Origin: Candidatus Falkowiibacteriota bacterium
GTDB taxonomy: Bacteria; Patescibacteriota; Patescibacteriia; Patescibacteriales; GWE2-39-37
NCBI GenBank assembly: GCA_013335665.1
Contig: JAAXVE010000001.1
Coordinates: 1-27,948 of the forward strand
Reading direction: 5' to 3'
DNA length: 27,948 bases
Shown here in pieces: positions 15,023-22,528 of the stretch. The translations under genes were made by a program, and so were the position numbers. The notes beneath the pieces were generated by a model that was given only the letters and a program-made list of their open reading frames with translations, was not told where the DNA came from and searched no databases. Within the stretch, counting starts at the first letter, position 1. Each line of letters begins with the position of its first letter.

Positions 15023-15938
15023 AAAAATACCTGAGCTCGGAGGCTGGCGTGCCGACATGGCCGGTGTTCAAACTCTCTCCCCTGATTATCTCTTTAGCCT
15101 CAACCTGTCTGATCTGATGATGATAGTAGGCATTCGCCGTAGCGATATACTCAACTGCGAGTGTGCCAGCCTGACTAAACAGATCGTAGATAGTAGTCAC
15201 CTTTTCCTCGCCGGTAACTACGTCGCGGTAATTGATAACTTTAGGAATTATACGGTTATCGCGAGTCAGATTACCATAAAAAATGCCAAGAAATATCTTG
15301 AATTTGGCCCAACTTGAACGTTTGACTATCCGATAAAAAATATACAGGAGATCCAAAATAAAATTATTACGCAAAAGACGATGTACCTTTGCCTTGCGTT
15401 TTAAAGTGTTCTCTATCTCTTTGAAAGATATGTTGAAGGTGGTCGAGATGTACTGAGAAAAAGAAAGTGAACGCAATATCTGATAACTAATCAGGTCATT
15501 GAAATAAAATGAGGAATTGACCTGGACATCAAGATAAGTCTCGAGATGACGATGCAGATAGACAGCTTCGTTCGACTTTTTCGGATCGGGATCGTAGTAG
15601 TTGCCTGACAAGTAATAAATTATCGGATGAAAGGTGATGTCGAGGGAGCAATGCGTCAGATATCCGAATATGAAAGCTAGATCGGTTTCGCTTTTTTTCT
15701 CACGTGCCGCCTTGAGCATCTCGAACACTATTTCGTTAGTCATGTTGCCCGATCGGCCGTGCATCGTTTCGGAAATCTTGCGAATAGAAGCCTTGCTTGA
15801 ATAATAAAAAGTGTCCGGCGCGACGCTGCCGAAATAGTACGCTTCGATATTCTTCTGGATTATCCCGAAAATCTGCTCTTGGTTTATCTTTTTCAAGAGC
15901 TCGTTGGCGAAATATAAATGAGTATTCTCCTTGGGCAT
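14958..15938 (-). CDS. Zinc-dependent phospholipase C-like protein
   Basis: This 326-aa protein matches the Zn-dependent phospholipase C domain (PF00882-like). It has the early His in MPKENTHLYFA (H7), YYFGSVAPDTFYY with D42, MHGRSG with H60, the central signature FIFGYLTHCSLDITFHP with H96, D100 and H104, and HRHLETYLD with H131 and E133. These are the expected zinc ligands. No signal peptide is present, unlike secreted clostridial enzymes, so it may be a cytoplasmic metal hydrolase of the same fold. Its stop lies 65 bases inside the next gene, the acyl-CoA ligase, so the two are translationally linked and may work together on membrane lipids or scavenged fatty acids. The last 35 residues look unconserved. 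Confidence 0.82.
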   Translation of the reverse strand: MPKENTHLYFANELLKKINQEQIFGIIQKNIEAYYFGSVAPDTFYYSSKASIRKISETMHGRSGNMTNEIVFEMLKAAREKKSETDLAFIFGYLTHCSLDITFHPIIYYLSGNYYDPDPKKSNEAVYLHRHLETYLDVQVNSSFYFNDLISYQILRSLSFSQYISTTFNISFKEIENTLKRKAKVHRLLRNNFILDLLYIFYRIVKRSSWAKFKIFLGIFYGNLTRDNRIIPKVINYRDVVTGEEKVTTIYDLFSQAGTLAVEYIATANAYYHHQIRQVEAKEIIRGESLNTGHVGTPASELRYFYDSKYEHPLPSLPRSGATPAK

Positions 15939-15946
15939 TTTTAATT

Positions 15947-15972
15947 AAGTCTAAAGGCTAAAGTCTAAAGGC
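15947..15972. repeat. Tandem 14-base CTAAAG-type repeat
   Basis: AAGTCTAAAGGC occurs twice with a 14-base period just upstream of the phospholipase-like gene. Related CTAAAG-based units occur at 20131-20158 and, inverted, at 20222-20247. They mark intergenic spaces on this contig; the function is unknown. Confidence 0.6.
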
Positions 15973-15993
15973 AAAACTCGCAAAATGGCAACC

Positions 15994-16067
15994 GTCATTC
16001 TGAACGATGCGCAGCGAAGTGAAGCCTTGCGCCGCGAGATTCTTTGGCTAGTCGGCCTCAGGGTGAC
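15994..16067 (+). repeat. REP/MITE-like palindromic element
   Basis: A 74-base unit begins GTCATTCTGA and ends TCAGGGTGAC, an imperfect inverted repeat of ten bases, with GC-rich inner sequence (GATGCGCAGCGAAG and TTGCGCCGCGAGA). It fills the space after rseP. The left half shares block order with the repeat at 3649-3686. The form is typical of small non-autonomous palindromic repeats; no transposase is present in the window. Confidence 0.6.
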
Positions 16068-16069
16068 TA

Positions 16070-17233
16070 TTAAAACCAGCCTTTGATTATTTGCAGTATT
16101 TGCTGCACGCGGGCGATGTTCAGGATGTCATGCAACGTTACCAGTACTATCAAAATCATTAATAATAAGAATCCGATATTGTGTATCACGGCTTCGAGTT
16201 CGCGGCGGACTGGCTTTTTCTTCACCTTCTCGATAATCAGAAAAAGAACGCGTCCTCCATCCAGGGCCGGAATGGGCAAAAAGTTGATTATAGCCAGGTT
16301 AATCGACAATAAAGCGGTAAACTGCAATAGATAAACAAAACCCATGCGCGCAACCTGCCCAGTCAGTGAAGCGATGCCGACCGGTCCAGCCACGTCCGCG
16401 CTGACGCCATTGCCGATAAAAATGCCTTTGATCAGCTCGTAAAACGCAGCTAGAATCACCCAAGCCAAAATAAATGTCTGCTTGGTTCCCTGCCAGATCG
16501 CCTGATACCAAGGATATTTTACCAGACCGGTTTCAGTTAGAGCCACGCCGATGCCGCCTTTACCTGTTTCGACGCGTACTTCTGGCTTAATTTTAACCTC
16601 CTTTGTTTCGCCAGCGTGATTAATCTCGTACGTCAACTCCTTACTCTTGTTTTCGTCGACATATTTTTGAATAGAAGGATAATCAGCAAATTCACGGCCA
16701 TCGATCTTCAATATGGCATCTCCAACAGCCAGGCCGGCCTGTTTGGCAGGCGATGGATCCATTACTTGTATGATCTGAATCTTTCTTTCGGTAATGACAG
16801 CATTTTTGTCCAGCCCGTCCAACGATTGGGGCATGCCGATCATCAAGCCGAATGAAATCAGGACAATCGCCAGAAGAATATTCATGATAACGCCGGCTGA
16901 AACCACGACGATGCGCTGCCAAATCTTCTTATTAATGAAATGATGCGGGTCATCGCTCGATGACTCATCCTCGTTCAGTTTCACAAAACCGCCCAAAGGT
17001 ATCCAATTAACCGAGTAGATAGTGTCAACTGCGTCTTTAACTTCCTTATTGCCTCGCACCTTCTTCCATTTGCCGCTAGCGGTTTTGTAGATGCCGTAAG
17101 CGCGTGGCGGAAAACCCAAACCGAATTCGTCTGGCTTCATGCCAAATCGTCGAGCAGTCCAAAAATGACCGAACTCATGGACTAAGACGAGAAGGCTTAA
17201 GACTAATAAGAATATTATAATAGTAAGCAGCAT
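16070..17233 (-). CDS. rseP: RseP-like site-2 membrane metalloprotease (M50)
   Basis: This 387-aa intramembrane protease cleaves TM segments of regulators or leftover signal peptides. The first TM helix carries the zinc motif HEFGH (19-23). A GLGFPPRAYGIYKTASGKWKK segment and GGFVKLNEDESSSDDP follow, the latter typical of CPR homologues. Next are a TM helix (VVVSAGVIMNILLAIVLISF), one PDZ domain (about 145-225, with DPSPAKQAGLAVGDAILKIDG), and the third zinc ligand region in NFLPIPALDGGRVLF. A last TM helix closes it. The ATG at 17233 is preferred: the longer frame to 17278 would use a TTG inside a perfect hairpin arm. It follows frr in the same direction, as frr and rseP do in many bacteria. 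Confidence 0.93.
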   Translation of the reverse strand: MLLTIIIFLLVLSLLVLVHEFGHFWTARRFGMKPDEFGLGFPPRAYGIYKTASGKWKKVRGNKEVKDAVDTIYSVNWIPLGGFVKLNEDESSSDDPHHFINKKIWQRIVVVSAGVIMNILLAIVLISFGLMIGMPQSLDGLDKNAVITERKIQIIQVMDPSPAKQAGLAVGDAILKIDGREFADYPSIQKYVDENKSKELTYEINHAGETKEVKIKPEVRVETGKGGIGVALTETGLVKYPWYQAIWQGTKQTFILAWVILAAFYELIKGIFIGNGVSADVAGPVGIASLTGQVARMGFVYLLQFTALLSINLAIINFLPIPALDGGRVLFLIIEKVKKKPVRRELEAVIHNIGFLLLMILIVLVTLHDILNIARVQQILQIIKGWF

Positions 17234-17275
17234 AAAATGTTTTTTCAAAAAATAAAATTTCCAATTCCTAATTTT

Positions 17276-17332
17276 CAATTTTCAAGCGCGGGCCAGTGTT
17301 ATAAGAACTGGCATATCCGCGCTTGAAAATTG
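17276..17332. repeat. Long nested hairpin between frr and rseP
   Basis: Sixteen-base arms CAATTTTCAAGCGCGG (17276-17291) and CCGCGCTTGAAAATTG (17317-17332) are perfect complements. Inside them GCCAGT (17292-17297) pairs with ACTGGC (17307-17312) around a 9-base loop, with a 4-base ATAT bulge. No U-tract follows on the minus strand, so it is more likely a processing site, attenuator or inserted repeat than a simple terminator. Confidence 0.85.
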
Positions 17333-17355
17333 TGGATTGAGAAACTGAAAATCGT

Positions 17356-17910
17356 TTAGATAGTCATTATTTCTTCTTCTTTTTTATCGCGAACTTGCTT
17401 GATTTCGTCGTTGAGCTTATGCACTTCCTCATCAAGCTCTTTAACAAAGCGATATTTGTCGTCTTCTGAAATTTCTTTGTCGTCTTCAGCTGTTTCAATA
17501 TCCTGCTTCACTTCTTCACGGATCTTACGAATCGCGATGCGGGCCTCTTCCATCTGCTCGTTCAATTTCTTTACCAGATGCTTGCGATTCTCCTCGGTCA
17601 TGGCCGGGATGTTCAATCTGATTTTGTCTCCGTCATTCACTACTCCCAGGCCTAGATCAGCCTCAACGATTGCTTTTTCAATATCTTTCAAAACGCTCTT
17701 ATCCCATGGAGCAACCACCATACTGCGCGCATCGCTGACGCTAACCGAGGCGACGCCATTCAATGGAGTCTTTGCGCCATAAGCTTCGACCAGTATGCCG
17801 TCCAACATGCCTGGATTGGCGCGGCCAGTGCGTAATACTGCAATCTCTTTCTTGAAAAAATCAATCGATTTTACGAATTCCTCCTGCTTTCCTTGAATGT
17901 ACTTATTCAT
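17356..17910 (-). CDS. frr: Ribosome recycling factor
   Basis: This 184-aa protein, the usual length, splits post-termination ribosomes with EF-G. Recognisable are FFKKEIAVLRTGRANPGML (the conserved LRTGRAxP loop, about 19-37), PLNGVASVSVSDARSMVVAPWD, DKIRLNIPAMTEENRKHLVK, and the long helical tail EEARIAIRKIREEVKQDIE. The order holB, lipoprotein, frr, rseP with gaps of 23 and 17 bases points to one transcript. The ATG at 17910 is unambiguous. Confidence 0.97.
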   Translation of the reverse strand: MNKYIQGKQEEFVKSIDFFKKEIAVLRTGRANPGMLDGILVEAYGAKTPLNGVASVSVSDARSMVVAPWDKSVLKDIEKAIVEADLGLGVVNDGDKIRLNIPAMTEENRKHLVKKLNEQMEEARIAIRKIREEVKQDIETAEDDKEISEDDKYRFVKELDEEVHKLNDEIKQVRDKKEEEIMTI

Positions 17911-17927
17911 ACGTTTTATCTAAATTA

Positions 17928-19004
17928 TTAATTCTGCTTAAGTGTTTTAACTGTTAAATACAATGTATTCGGCTGTACTGGATCGATAATAACAGATGCG
18001 CCCGCACGGCTAGACGGCAACTTTTTCGAATTCCAATTCTTGCCACCGTCCGATGAACGGTAAAAGGTCGTATTGGTCACATAGAACAACTCCAGTTCAT
18101 TCTTCGGGTTTACTGCCAAAGAGTTGATAATTATATTGCTGTCCGGAGTTAGCAAATCGAGCTTATCCCAGGTCTTGCCATAATCAGGCGACTTAAGAAT
18201 ACCATACCCTGTAGCCAGATAAACCTGGCCCGCTTTGGTGGTAGAGAAAGTAAGCTCGCGAAAATTATTAGCACCACCCAAATCTTTTAAATTCTTATCA
18301 AGAACTTCCCAGGTGGCGCCACCATCGACACTTAACTGCAATCCTCTTTTTACGTTAGCTACCATGATTATCTTGCTGTCGAAAGGGCTAATCTTCACTT
18401 CTGCAACCTTGTCCTTGAAGCGCCCGATCGCCTGCCAACTTTCACCGCGGTTGGAACTCTTTAAAACGTCGCCTCTAGTAGTGCCTATATAGATGATACT
18501 GCCGTCGCGCGGATCCATCGTCAAAGCATTGATTTTCAAAGCTGGGTCATTGTCAAAATATAACTGATTCCAAGCGCGGCCACAATCGACTGTTTTCATT
18601 ACCTTATTATCGACAGCCGCGTACACAGTACAGCGGAAGGTCGGATCGACCGCAATACCATTGACTGTAACATTGCCCAAAGCGGTCGAGCGTTCCCAGG
18701 ACTCGCCACGATCATTCGTGATATAAAGTCCGCCAGCCACTCCTCCAAAATAGATCGTCTTATTATCTGTCGGGTCAAGGGCTAAGATGCTGCCGTCGAG
18801 ACTACCAAAACTGGACGGACGCCCATTTACAATAACGACTGATTTCTGAGCCCAATTAGTTCCCTTGTTATCGGAACGCCAGACTCCACCGTCAGACCCG
18901 GAATTAGTGGCCGTACCGCCACTACCTGCAACCTGGACAGAACAGCCGGACAGAACAGTCGAGACTAGGACGAACAAGGCTAATAGTTTTAATTGATGTT
19001 TCAT
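17928..19004 (-). CDS. Lipoprotein with seven Asp-box (BNR) repeats
   Basis: This 358-aa protein starts with a lipoprotein signal peptide, MKHQLKLLALFVLVSTVLSG, with lipobox VLSGC and Cys21. Seven Asp-box motifs of the SxDxGxxW type follow: SDNKGTNW, TNDRGESW, TVDCGRAW, SSNRGESW, SVDGGATW, SPDYGKTW and SSDGGKNW. Spacing of roughly 40-50 residues predicts a seven-bladed beta-propeller on the outer face of the membrane, like Ycf48/HCF136 assembly factors or VPS10/sialidase-like propellers. No sialidase catalytic Arg triad is evident, so binding or assembly of exported proteins is more likely than glycosidase action. Its place between holB and frr/rseP is unusual. Confidence 0.85.
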   Translation of the reverse strand: MKHQLKLLALFVLVSTVLSGCSVQVAGSGGTATNSGSDGGVWRSDNKGTNWAQKSVVIVNGRPSSFGSLDGSILALDPTDNKTIYFGGVAGGLYITNDRGESWERSTALGNVTVNGIAVDPTFRCTVYAAVDNKVMKTVDCGRAWNQLYFDNDPALKINALTMDPRDGSIIYIGTTRGDVLKSSNRGESWQAIGRFKDKVAEVKISPFDSKIIMVANVKRGLQLSVDGGATWEVLDKNLKDLGGANNFRELTFSTTKAGQVYLATGYGILKSPDYGKTWDKLDLLTPDSNIIINSLAVNPKNELELFYVTNTTFYRSSDGGKNWNSKKLPSSRAGASVIIDPVQPNTLYLTVKTLKQN

Positions 19005-19027
19005 ATGGTTATTTAGATAAAAACCGA

Positions 19028-20083
19028 TCAGACCGACATGGCCACATATTCTAAAGCTGACTTAGGATTCACGTTGGCACGGAGATAGTCCTCTGCTTGC
19101 TTGATCGAACGCAGCAATTCCATGATCAGCGGCAGCGGCAAAGACTTGCCAGCCAGCTCCAAGTCTTCGCGCACGATTTCGTGCTGTACCAGGTCGACCT
19201 GTCCGGAGTTACACAAGATTAGATCGCGTGCCAATCCCTGCCAAGTTTCCAGAATGCGACGAGCTAAACCAGCGGCCTCTTGGCCAGAGGCTTTAGGCCC
19301 GAGCATTTCATTAATTGCGGCGAAACGTCCATTCAGATCCATTCGCCAAAAATTCAAAAGTGACTCTGTGCGTTTGAAATATGACTGATAAAACTCTTGA
19401 TCTTGCAGGAACTTAACTGCTAAAGCCGGTCGGCCAAGTGACAACCTGGCAAGGTTCTTAGCCTGCACACGTCCTATACCAAACTCTTTAACCAAATATT
19501 GATAGATCACGTCGGTCGAAACTTGATGGAAGCGCAGAACTTGGCTGCGTGAAACGATGGTTTCCGGTAATTTTGCCAAATCAGTTGAAATCAATATGAC
19601 CACAACCTTATTACGCGGCTCTTCCAGCGTCTTCAACAAAGCGTTGGCCGCTTCGCTGCTCATGGTGTCGGCGTGCTTGATAATGCCTATTTTGTACGAA
19701 TTCATGAATGAGCTCATCGAAAGAGCTTTGATAAGATCGCGCGTCTGTTCAATCGAGACATTCTTTTTTTCCTTGTCTTTTTTAACCAAATGCAAGTCAG
19801 CATGCACGCTGGCTAGAGAGTCTTCTGCTTCATCCACTCTTCCGAGACGGTGTTGACGGCAAGACGGGCACTGCCCACAAGGCAGGACTGAAGACTTGCC
19901 GCGATTCTGACAAAGGAGGCTGTATGCGAAGTGACTGGCAACCGTGGTCTTGCCAAGGTCGTCAGGACCAACAAAAACATAACTTCCCGACACCTCTCCG
20001 GTAGTCAGGCTTTTCCTTAAATAATTTAAGATATGCTCATTGCCCAGAAGGGGCCAATTCAGCTGTATTGCGCTATTATTCAT
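19028..20083 (-). CDS. holB: DNA polymerase III delta' subunit
   Basis: This 351-aa AAA+ clamp-loader subunit begins MNNSAIQLNWPLLGNEHI. It has the P-loop GPDDLGKTT (39-47), the zinc module with Cys58, C69-x2-C72-x2-C75 (PCGQCPSCRQ), the YKIGIIKHADTMSSEAANALLKTLEEP sensor segment with its conserved NALLKTLEEP, and IVSRSQVLRF in place of the usual SRC motif (SRS). A C-terminal helical collar follows. Unusually for delta', the P-loop is intact, so ATP binding is possible. The start at 20083 is chosen because the longer frame reaches a TTG lying in the -35 box. A TATAGT -10 box ends six bases before this ATG, suggesting a leaderless message. Confidence 0.92.
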   Translation of the reverse strand: MNNSAIQLNWPLLGNEHILNYLRKSLTTGEVSGSYVFVGPDDLGKTTVASHFAYSLLCQNRGKSSVLPCGQCPSCRQHRLGRVDEAEDSLASVHADLHLVKKDKEKKNVSIEQTRDLIKALSMSSFMNSYKIGIIKHADTMSSEAANALLKTLEEPRNKVVVILISTDLAKLPETIVSRSQVLRFHQVSTDVIYQYLVKEFGIGRVQAKNLARLSLGRPALAVKFLQDQEFYQSYFKRTESLLNFWRMDLNGRFAAINEMLGPKASGQEAAGLARRILETWQGLARDLILCNSGQVDLVQHEIVREDLELAGKSLPLPLIMELLRSIKQAEDYLRANVNPKSALEYVAMSV

Positions 20084-20089
20084 AACAAT

Positions 20090-20119
20090 ACTATAACACA
20101 AAGATTGGTTGAAAAGCAA
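20090..20119 (-). promoter_or_regulatory. Promoter of the holB operon (leaderless)
   Basis: On the minus strand TTGCTT (20114-20119), 18 bases, then TATAGT (20090-20095). Six bases separate the -10 box from the ATG at 20083, so transcription should begin at or next to the start codon. The divergent promoter at 20245-20273 has the same -10 hexamer and the same six-base distance. Confidence 0.6.
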
Positions 20120-20130
20120 CGGAAACGAAG

Positions 20131-20247
20131 CAAGGCTAAAGCCTAAAGACTAAAAAGGATGACACCAGCAGAGCCAGCAACGATTATGCGCATTAACTAC
20201 CCTTCATTTGATAGATTTCAGCCTTTACACTTTAGCCTTTAGCCTTG
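20131..20247. repeat. Imperfect inverted repeat of CTAAAG type in the divergent holB / sugar transferase spacer
   Basis: The left arm CAAGGCTAAAGCCTAAAGAC (20131-20150, continuing to 20158) is nearly the reverse complement of the right arm 20222-20247 (CTTTAGCCTTTAGCCTTG at its end). About 63 bases lie between them. The units resemble the tandem repeat at 15947-15972. The right arm runs into an eight-T stretch (20248-20255), so the pair may also fold as a large hairpin at the plus-strand promoter. Confidence 0.6.
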
Positions 20248-20273
20248 TTTTTTTTGACAAAAATTAGTATAGT
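20245..20273 (+). promoter_or_regulatory. Promoter of the glycan operon (leaderless)
   Basis: TTGTTT (20245-20250), 17 bases, then TATAGT (20268-20273), ending six bases before the ATG at 20280. A tempting TTGACA at 20254-20259 is too close to this -10 box to pair with it. The layout mirrors that of holB on the other side of the spacer. Confidence 0.55.
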
Positions 20274-20279
20274 TTAGTC

Positions 20280-21647
20280 ATGAAAATCGATTCTAATCTC
20301 AAAAAAATCAGCCTACTTGTCGGTGATATTTTCGTGTTTTATGCCGCACTTTGGCTAACTTTATTACTACGCTACCGAAGCACACCTGACAGCGGATTGT
20401 GGTGGCTTCATTTCTGGCCTTTCAGTTACGTTTTTGCCACTTGGATTATTATTTTTTACATCTCGAGCCTTTATGATTTAAGGATAGCTGTTAATAACGC
20501 CCGCTTCTGGCAAACCTTAAGCCGGACTCTCGGCATCTCCTTCGTTCTGGCCGTTATCTTCTTCTACCTAACTCCCCAGATTATCGCCCCGAAGACCAAC
20601 CTTTTGCTCTATGTCCTGGTTCTGGCCGTGCTTTTTCCGACTTGGCGCCAGCTCTATAACTGGGCTTTGGCCTCATACCTGCCCAAAAACACCATCGGTA
20701 TTATCGGTTGGAATGAGCAGGTCAAGGAACTGCTCGAAGAAATAAAGTCGCGCTCGCATCTGGGCTATCGCATCTCTTTTATTATTAACGATAACGAATC
20801 CAACCGACCTGACGCCGAAGGAGTTGAGATATTACCGCAGAATGTAAATCTGACAGAATTGGTGGGCCAGAGACATATCAACACCCTGGTATTCGTCAAC
20901 AACCCGCACGAGTCGCTTGAATTACGCAACACCCTCTTTGCCTGTCTGCCTTTAAAGATAAACTTCATCAACCTGCCGCTGTTTTACGAAAGCTTGGCTG
21001 GCAAGGTTCCCATAACCGCCATTTCCCAGACTTGGTTCCTGGAAAATCTGGATGAGGGTGGGAAGTTCGGATTCGACTTGTTCAAAAGGCTCTACGACTT
21101 AGTGTTGGCAGCGGTGCTCTTGGCGATAACCTCACCACTCTGGCTTTTGATTGCCATAGGCATCAAGTTGGAAAGCCGCGGACCAGTATTTTTTATCCAG
21201 AAACGACTCGGCAGGAACGGCACAGTTTTTAACATTCTTAAATTCCGCACCATGACAGTCGAAGGCAACTCCTTCGCGCCGACCGCAGCCAACGACAAGC
21301 GAGTCACCCGCTTCGGGCGCTTCTTACGCAAATCGCGCCTCGATGAACTACCTCAAGCCATCAATATAATCAAAGGTGAGATGAGCTTTGTTGGACCAAG
21401 ACCCGAACGCCCAGAGCTGGTTAAAGAACTTGAACAGCGCGTTCCCTTTTACCGCGAGCGCATGCTCGTCAACCCAGGCGTGACCGGCTGGGACCAGATT
21501 TCAGGCGAGTATCACTCACCGTCATATGAGGACACCATGAAAAAGCTCCAATACGACCTCTTCTACATCAAAAACCGATCGATCTACCTTGATCTATCTA
21601 TTATCCTCAAGACGATCTACACTATGGCCAGTCGTGCCGGGCAATAG
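20280..21647 (+). CDS. Polyprenyl-phosphate sugar-1-phosphate transferase (WbaP/WcaJ type)
   Basis: This 455-aa membrane enzyme starts glycan synthesis by moving a sugar-1-phosphate from a nucleotide sugar to undecaprenyl phosphate. The N-terminal part has about four TM helices (10-30, 47-65, 84-98, 107-122). A Rossmann-like CoA-binding_3 domain follows (TIGIIGWNEQVKELL at about 138-152). The catalytic bacterial-sugar-transferase domain starts at about 266 with a re-entrant helix (LYDLVLAAVLLAITSPLWLL), then GPVFFIQKRLGRNG, KFRTM (321-325), the Asp-Glu pair in RLDELPQ (353-359), and VGPRPERPE (371-379). PGVTGWDQISGEY matches the family end. It heads the plus-strand glycan cluster. The sugar cannot be told. 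Confidence 0.93.
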   Translation: MKIDSNLKKISLLVGDIFVFYAALWLTLLLRYRSTPDSGLWWLHFWPFSYVFATWIIIFYISSLYDLRIAVNNARFWQTLSRTLGISFVLAVIFFYLTPQIIAPKTNLLLYVLVLAVLFPTWRQLYNWALASYLPKNTIGIIGWNEQVKELLEEIKSRSHLGYRISFIINDNESNRPDAEGVEILPQNVNLTELVGQRHINTLVFVNNPHESLELRNTLFACLPLKINFINLPLFYESLAGKVPITAISQTWFLENLDEGGKFGFDLFKRLYDLVLAAVLLAITSPLWLLIAIGIKLESRGPVFFIQKRLGRNGTVFNILKFRTMTVEGNSFAPTAANDKRVTRFGRFLRKSRLDELPQAINIIKGEMSFVGPRPERPELVKELEQRVPFYRERMLVNPGVTGWDQISGEYHSPSYEDTMKKLQYDLFYIKNRSIYLDLSIILKTIYTMASRAGQ

Positions 21648-21656
21648 GTTTTTGCC

Positions 21657-21685
21657 TTGAATTTTTGCCTATCTTAGATTAAAAT
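21657..21685 (+). promoter_or_regulatory. Possible internal promoter before the GT2 gene
   Basis: TTGAAT (21657-21662), 17 bases, TAAAAT (21680-21685), about 30 bases before the ATG at 21716, in the 68-base gap after the sugar transferase gene. The match is fair; readthrough from upstream is also possible since no terminator is seen. Confidence 0.4.
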
Positions 21686-21715
21686 AAAAAGGTTAACATC
21701 TAATCCAATCACTAA

Positions 21716-22528
21716 ATGTCATACGTTTCAACCATATTGACTGTCAACTTCAACTCGGCTGATTTTATAGGAATAAACCTGTACTCATTGAAAAAACTAA
21801 CCAAGAATCCTTACAAGGTCATCATACTAGACAATGGGTCGGATATAGCTGACTACGAAAAATTAAAAGCCATCTGCTCTGGTTATGATAATTGCTTTTT
21901 GGAGCGCCGCGAAACCGATCTGCGCGGCAGCATCGCTCACGGCGATGCATTGAACTACCTGGTCAAAAAAGTCGATACGCCCTACTTTTCGATACTCGAC
22001 GCCGACGCGATCTGGCTTAAAAAGGATTGGGACGAAATACTGGCCAAACAGATGGACGAGAAAGTGAAAATAATCGGCACACAAGCGCCGGCCGGTTCAC
22101 CCAAATATCAGGATTTCCCCTGGCTGTTCGCCCTTTATCTGGAGAGTGAATCTTTTTCTAAACTTGATGTCGATTGCCGCCCTGGAACAGGCATTGCCAA
22201 CGACACCTGTTATCAACTAAAGGAAAAATATCTTGCCGCAGGGTATGCAGGAAAGAACATTGAGATGCGAAGCACACGGACTTACAAGGATGGCCCCTTC
22301 AAGGACGTAATATGCGGCGAGTATTATCTTGATGGTTCGCCAGAAATTTTTGCCTCGCACTTCGGCCGCGGCTCTACCGGCGGCGCAGCCAAATACAACC
22401 AAGGATTCAAGCGCTTTTTGTATCATCTACCCGTTATTGGTCAGGCTTTTCTTAACTTCAAAGGCAGACAAGAAAAAAAGGCCTGGCTTTCTATTTGCAA
22501 ATCTATCATCGATAACCAGGCAAAATAA
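21716..22528 (+). CDS. Glycosyltransferase family 2-like protein
   Basis: This 270-aa protein opens STILTVNFNSADFIGINLYSL and has VIILDNGSD (about 35-43) and LDADAIW with the metal-binding DAD at 95-97, the GT-A fold marks of GT2 enzymes that add a sugar from a nucleotide sugar to a growing glycan. Later parts (PGTGIANDTCYQLKEKY, ASHFGRGSTGGA) are less typical. A GT2 of this short soluble form acts at the cytoplasmic membrane face. Its TAA is directly followed by the ATG of the next gene, so they are coupled. Donor and acceptor are unknown. Confidence 0.82.
   Translation: MSYVSTILTVNFNSADFIGINLYSLKKLTKNPYKVIILDNGSDIADYEKLKAICSGYDNCFLERRETDLRGSIAHGDALNYLVKKVDTPYFSILDADAIWLKKDWDEILAKQMDEKVKIIGTQAPAGSPKYQDFPWLFALYLESESFSKLDVDCRPGTGIANDTCYQLKEKYLAAGYAGKNIEMRSTRTYKDGPFKDVICGEYYLDGSPEIFASHFGRGSTGGAAKYNQGFKRFLYHLPVIGQAFLNFKGRQEKKAWLSICKSIIDNQAK

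Noticed and set aside
17234..17278. Longer rseP start at a TTG
   Set aside because: It would lie within a perfect hairpin arm and add a polar, unconserved stretch before the first TM helix; the ATG at 17233 fits the family start.
20254..20259. TTGACA as the -35 box of the sugar transferase gene
   Set aside because: Only eight bases separate it from TATAGT and no -10 box lies 16-18 bases away before the ATG; TTGTTT at 20245 has the right spacing.
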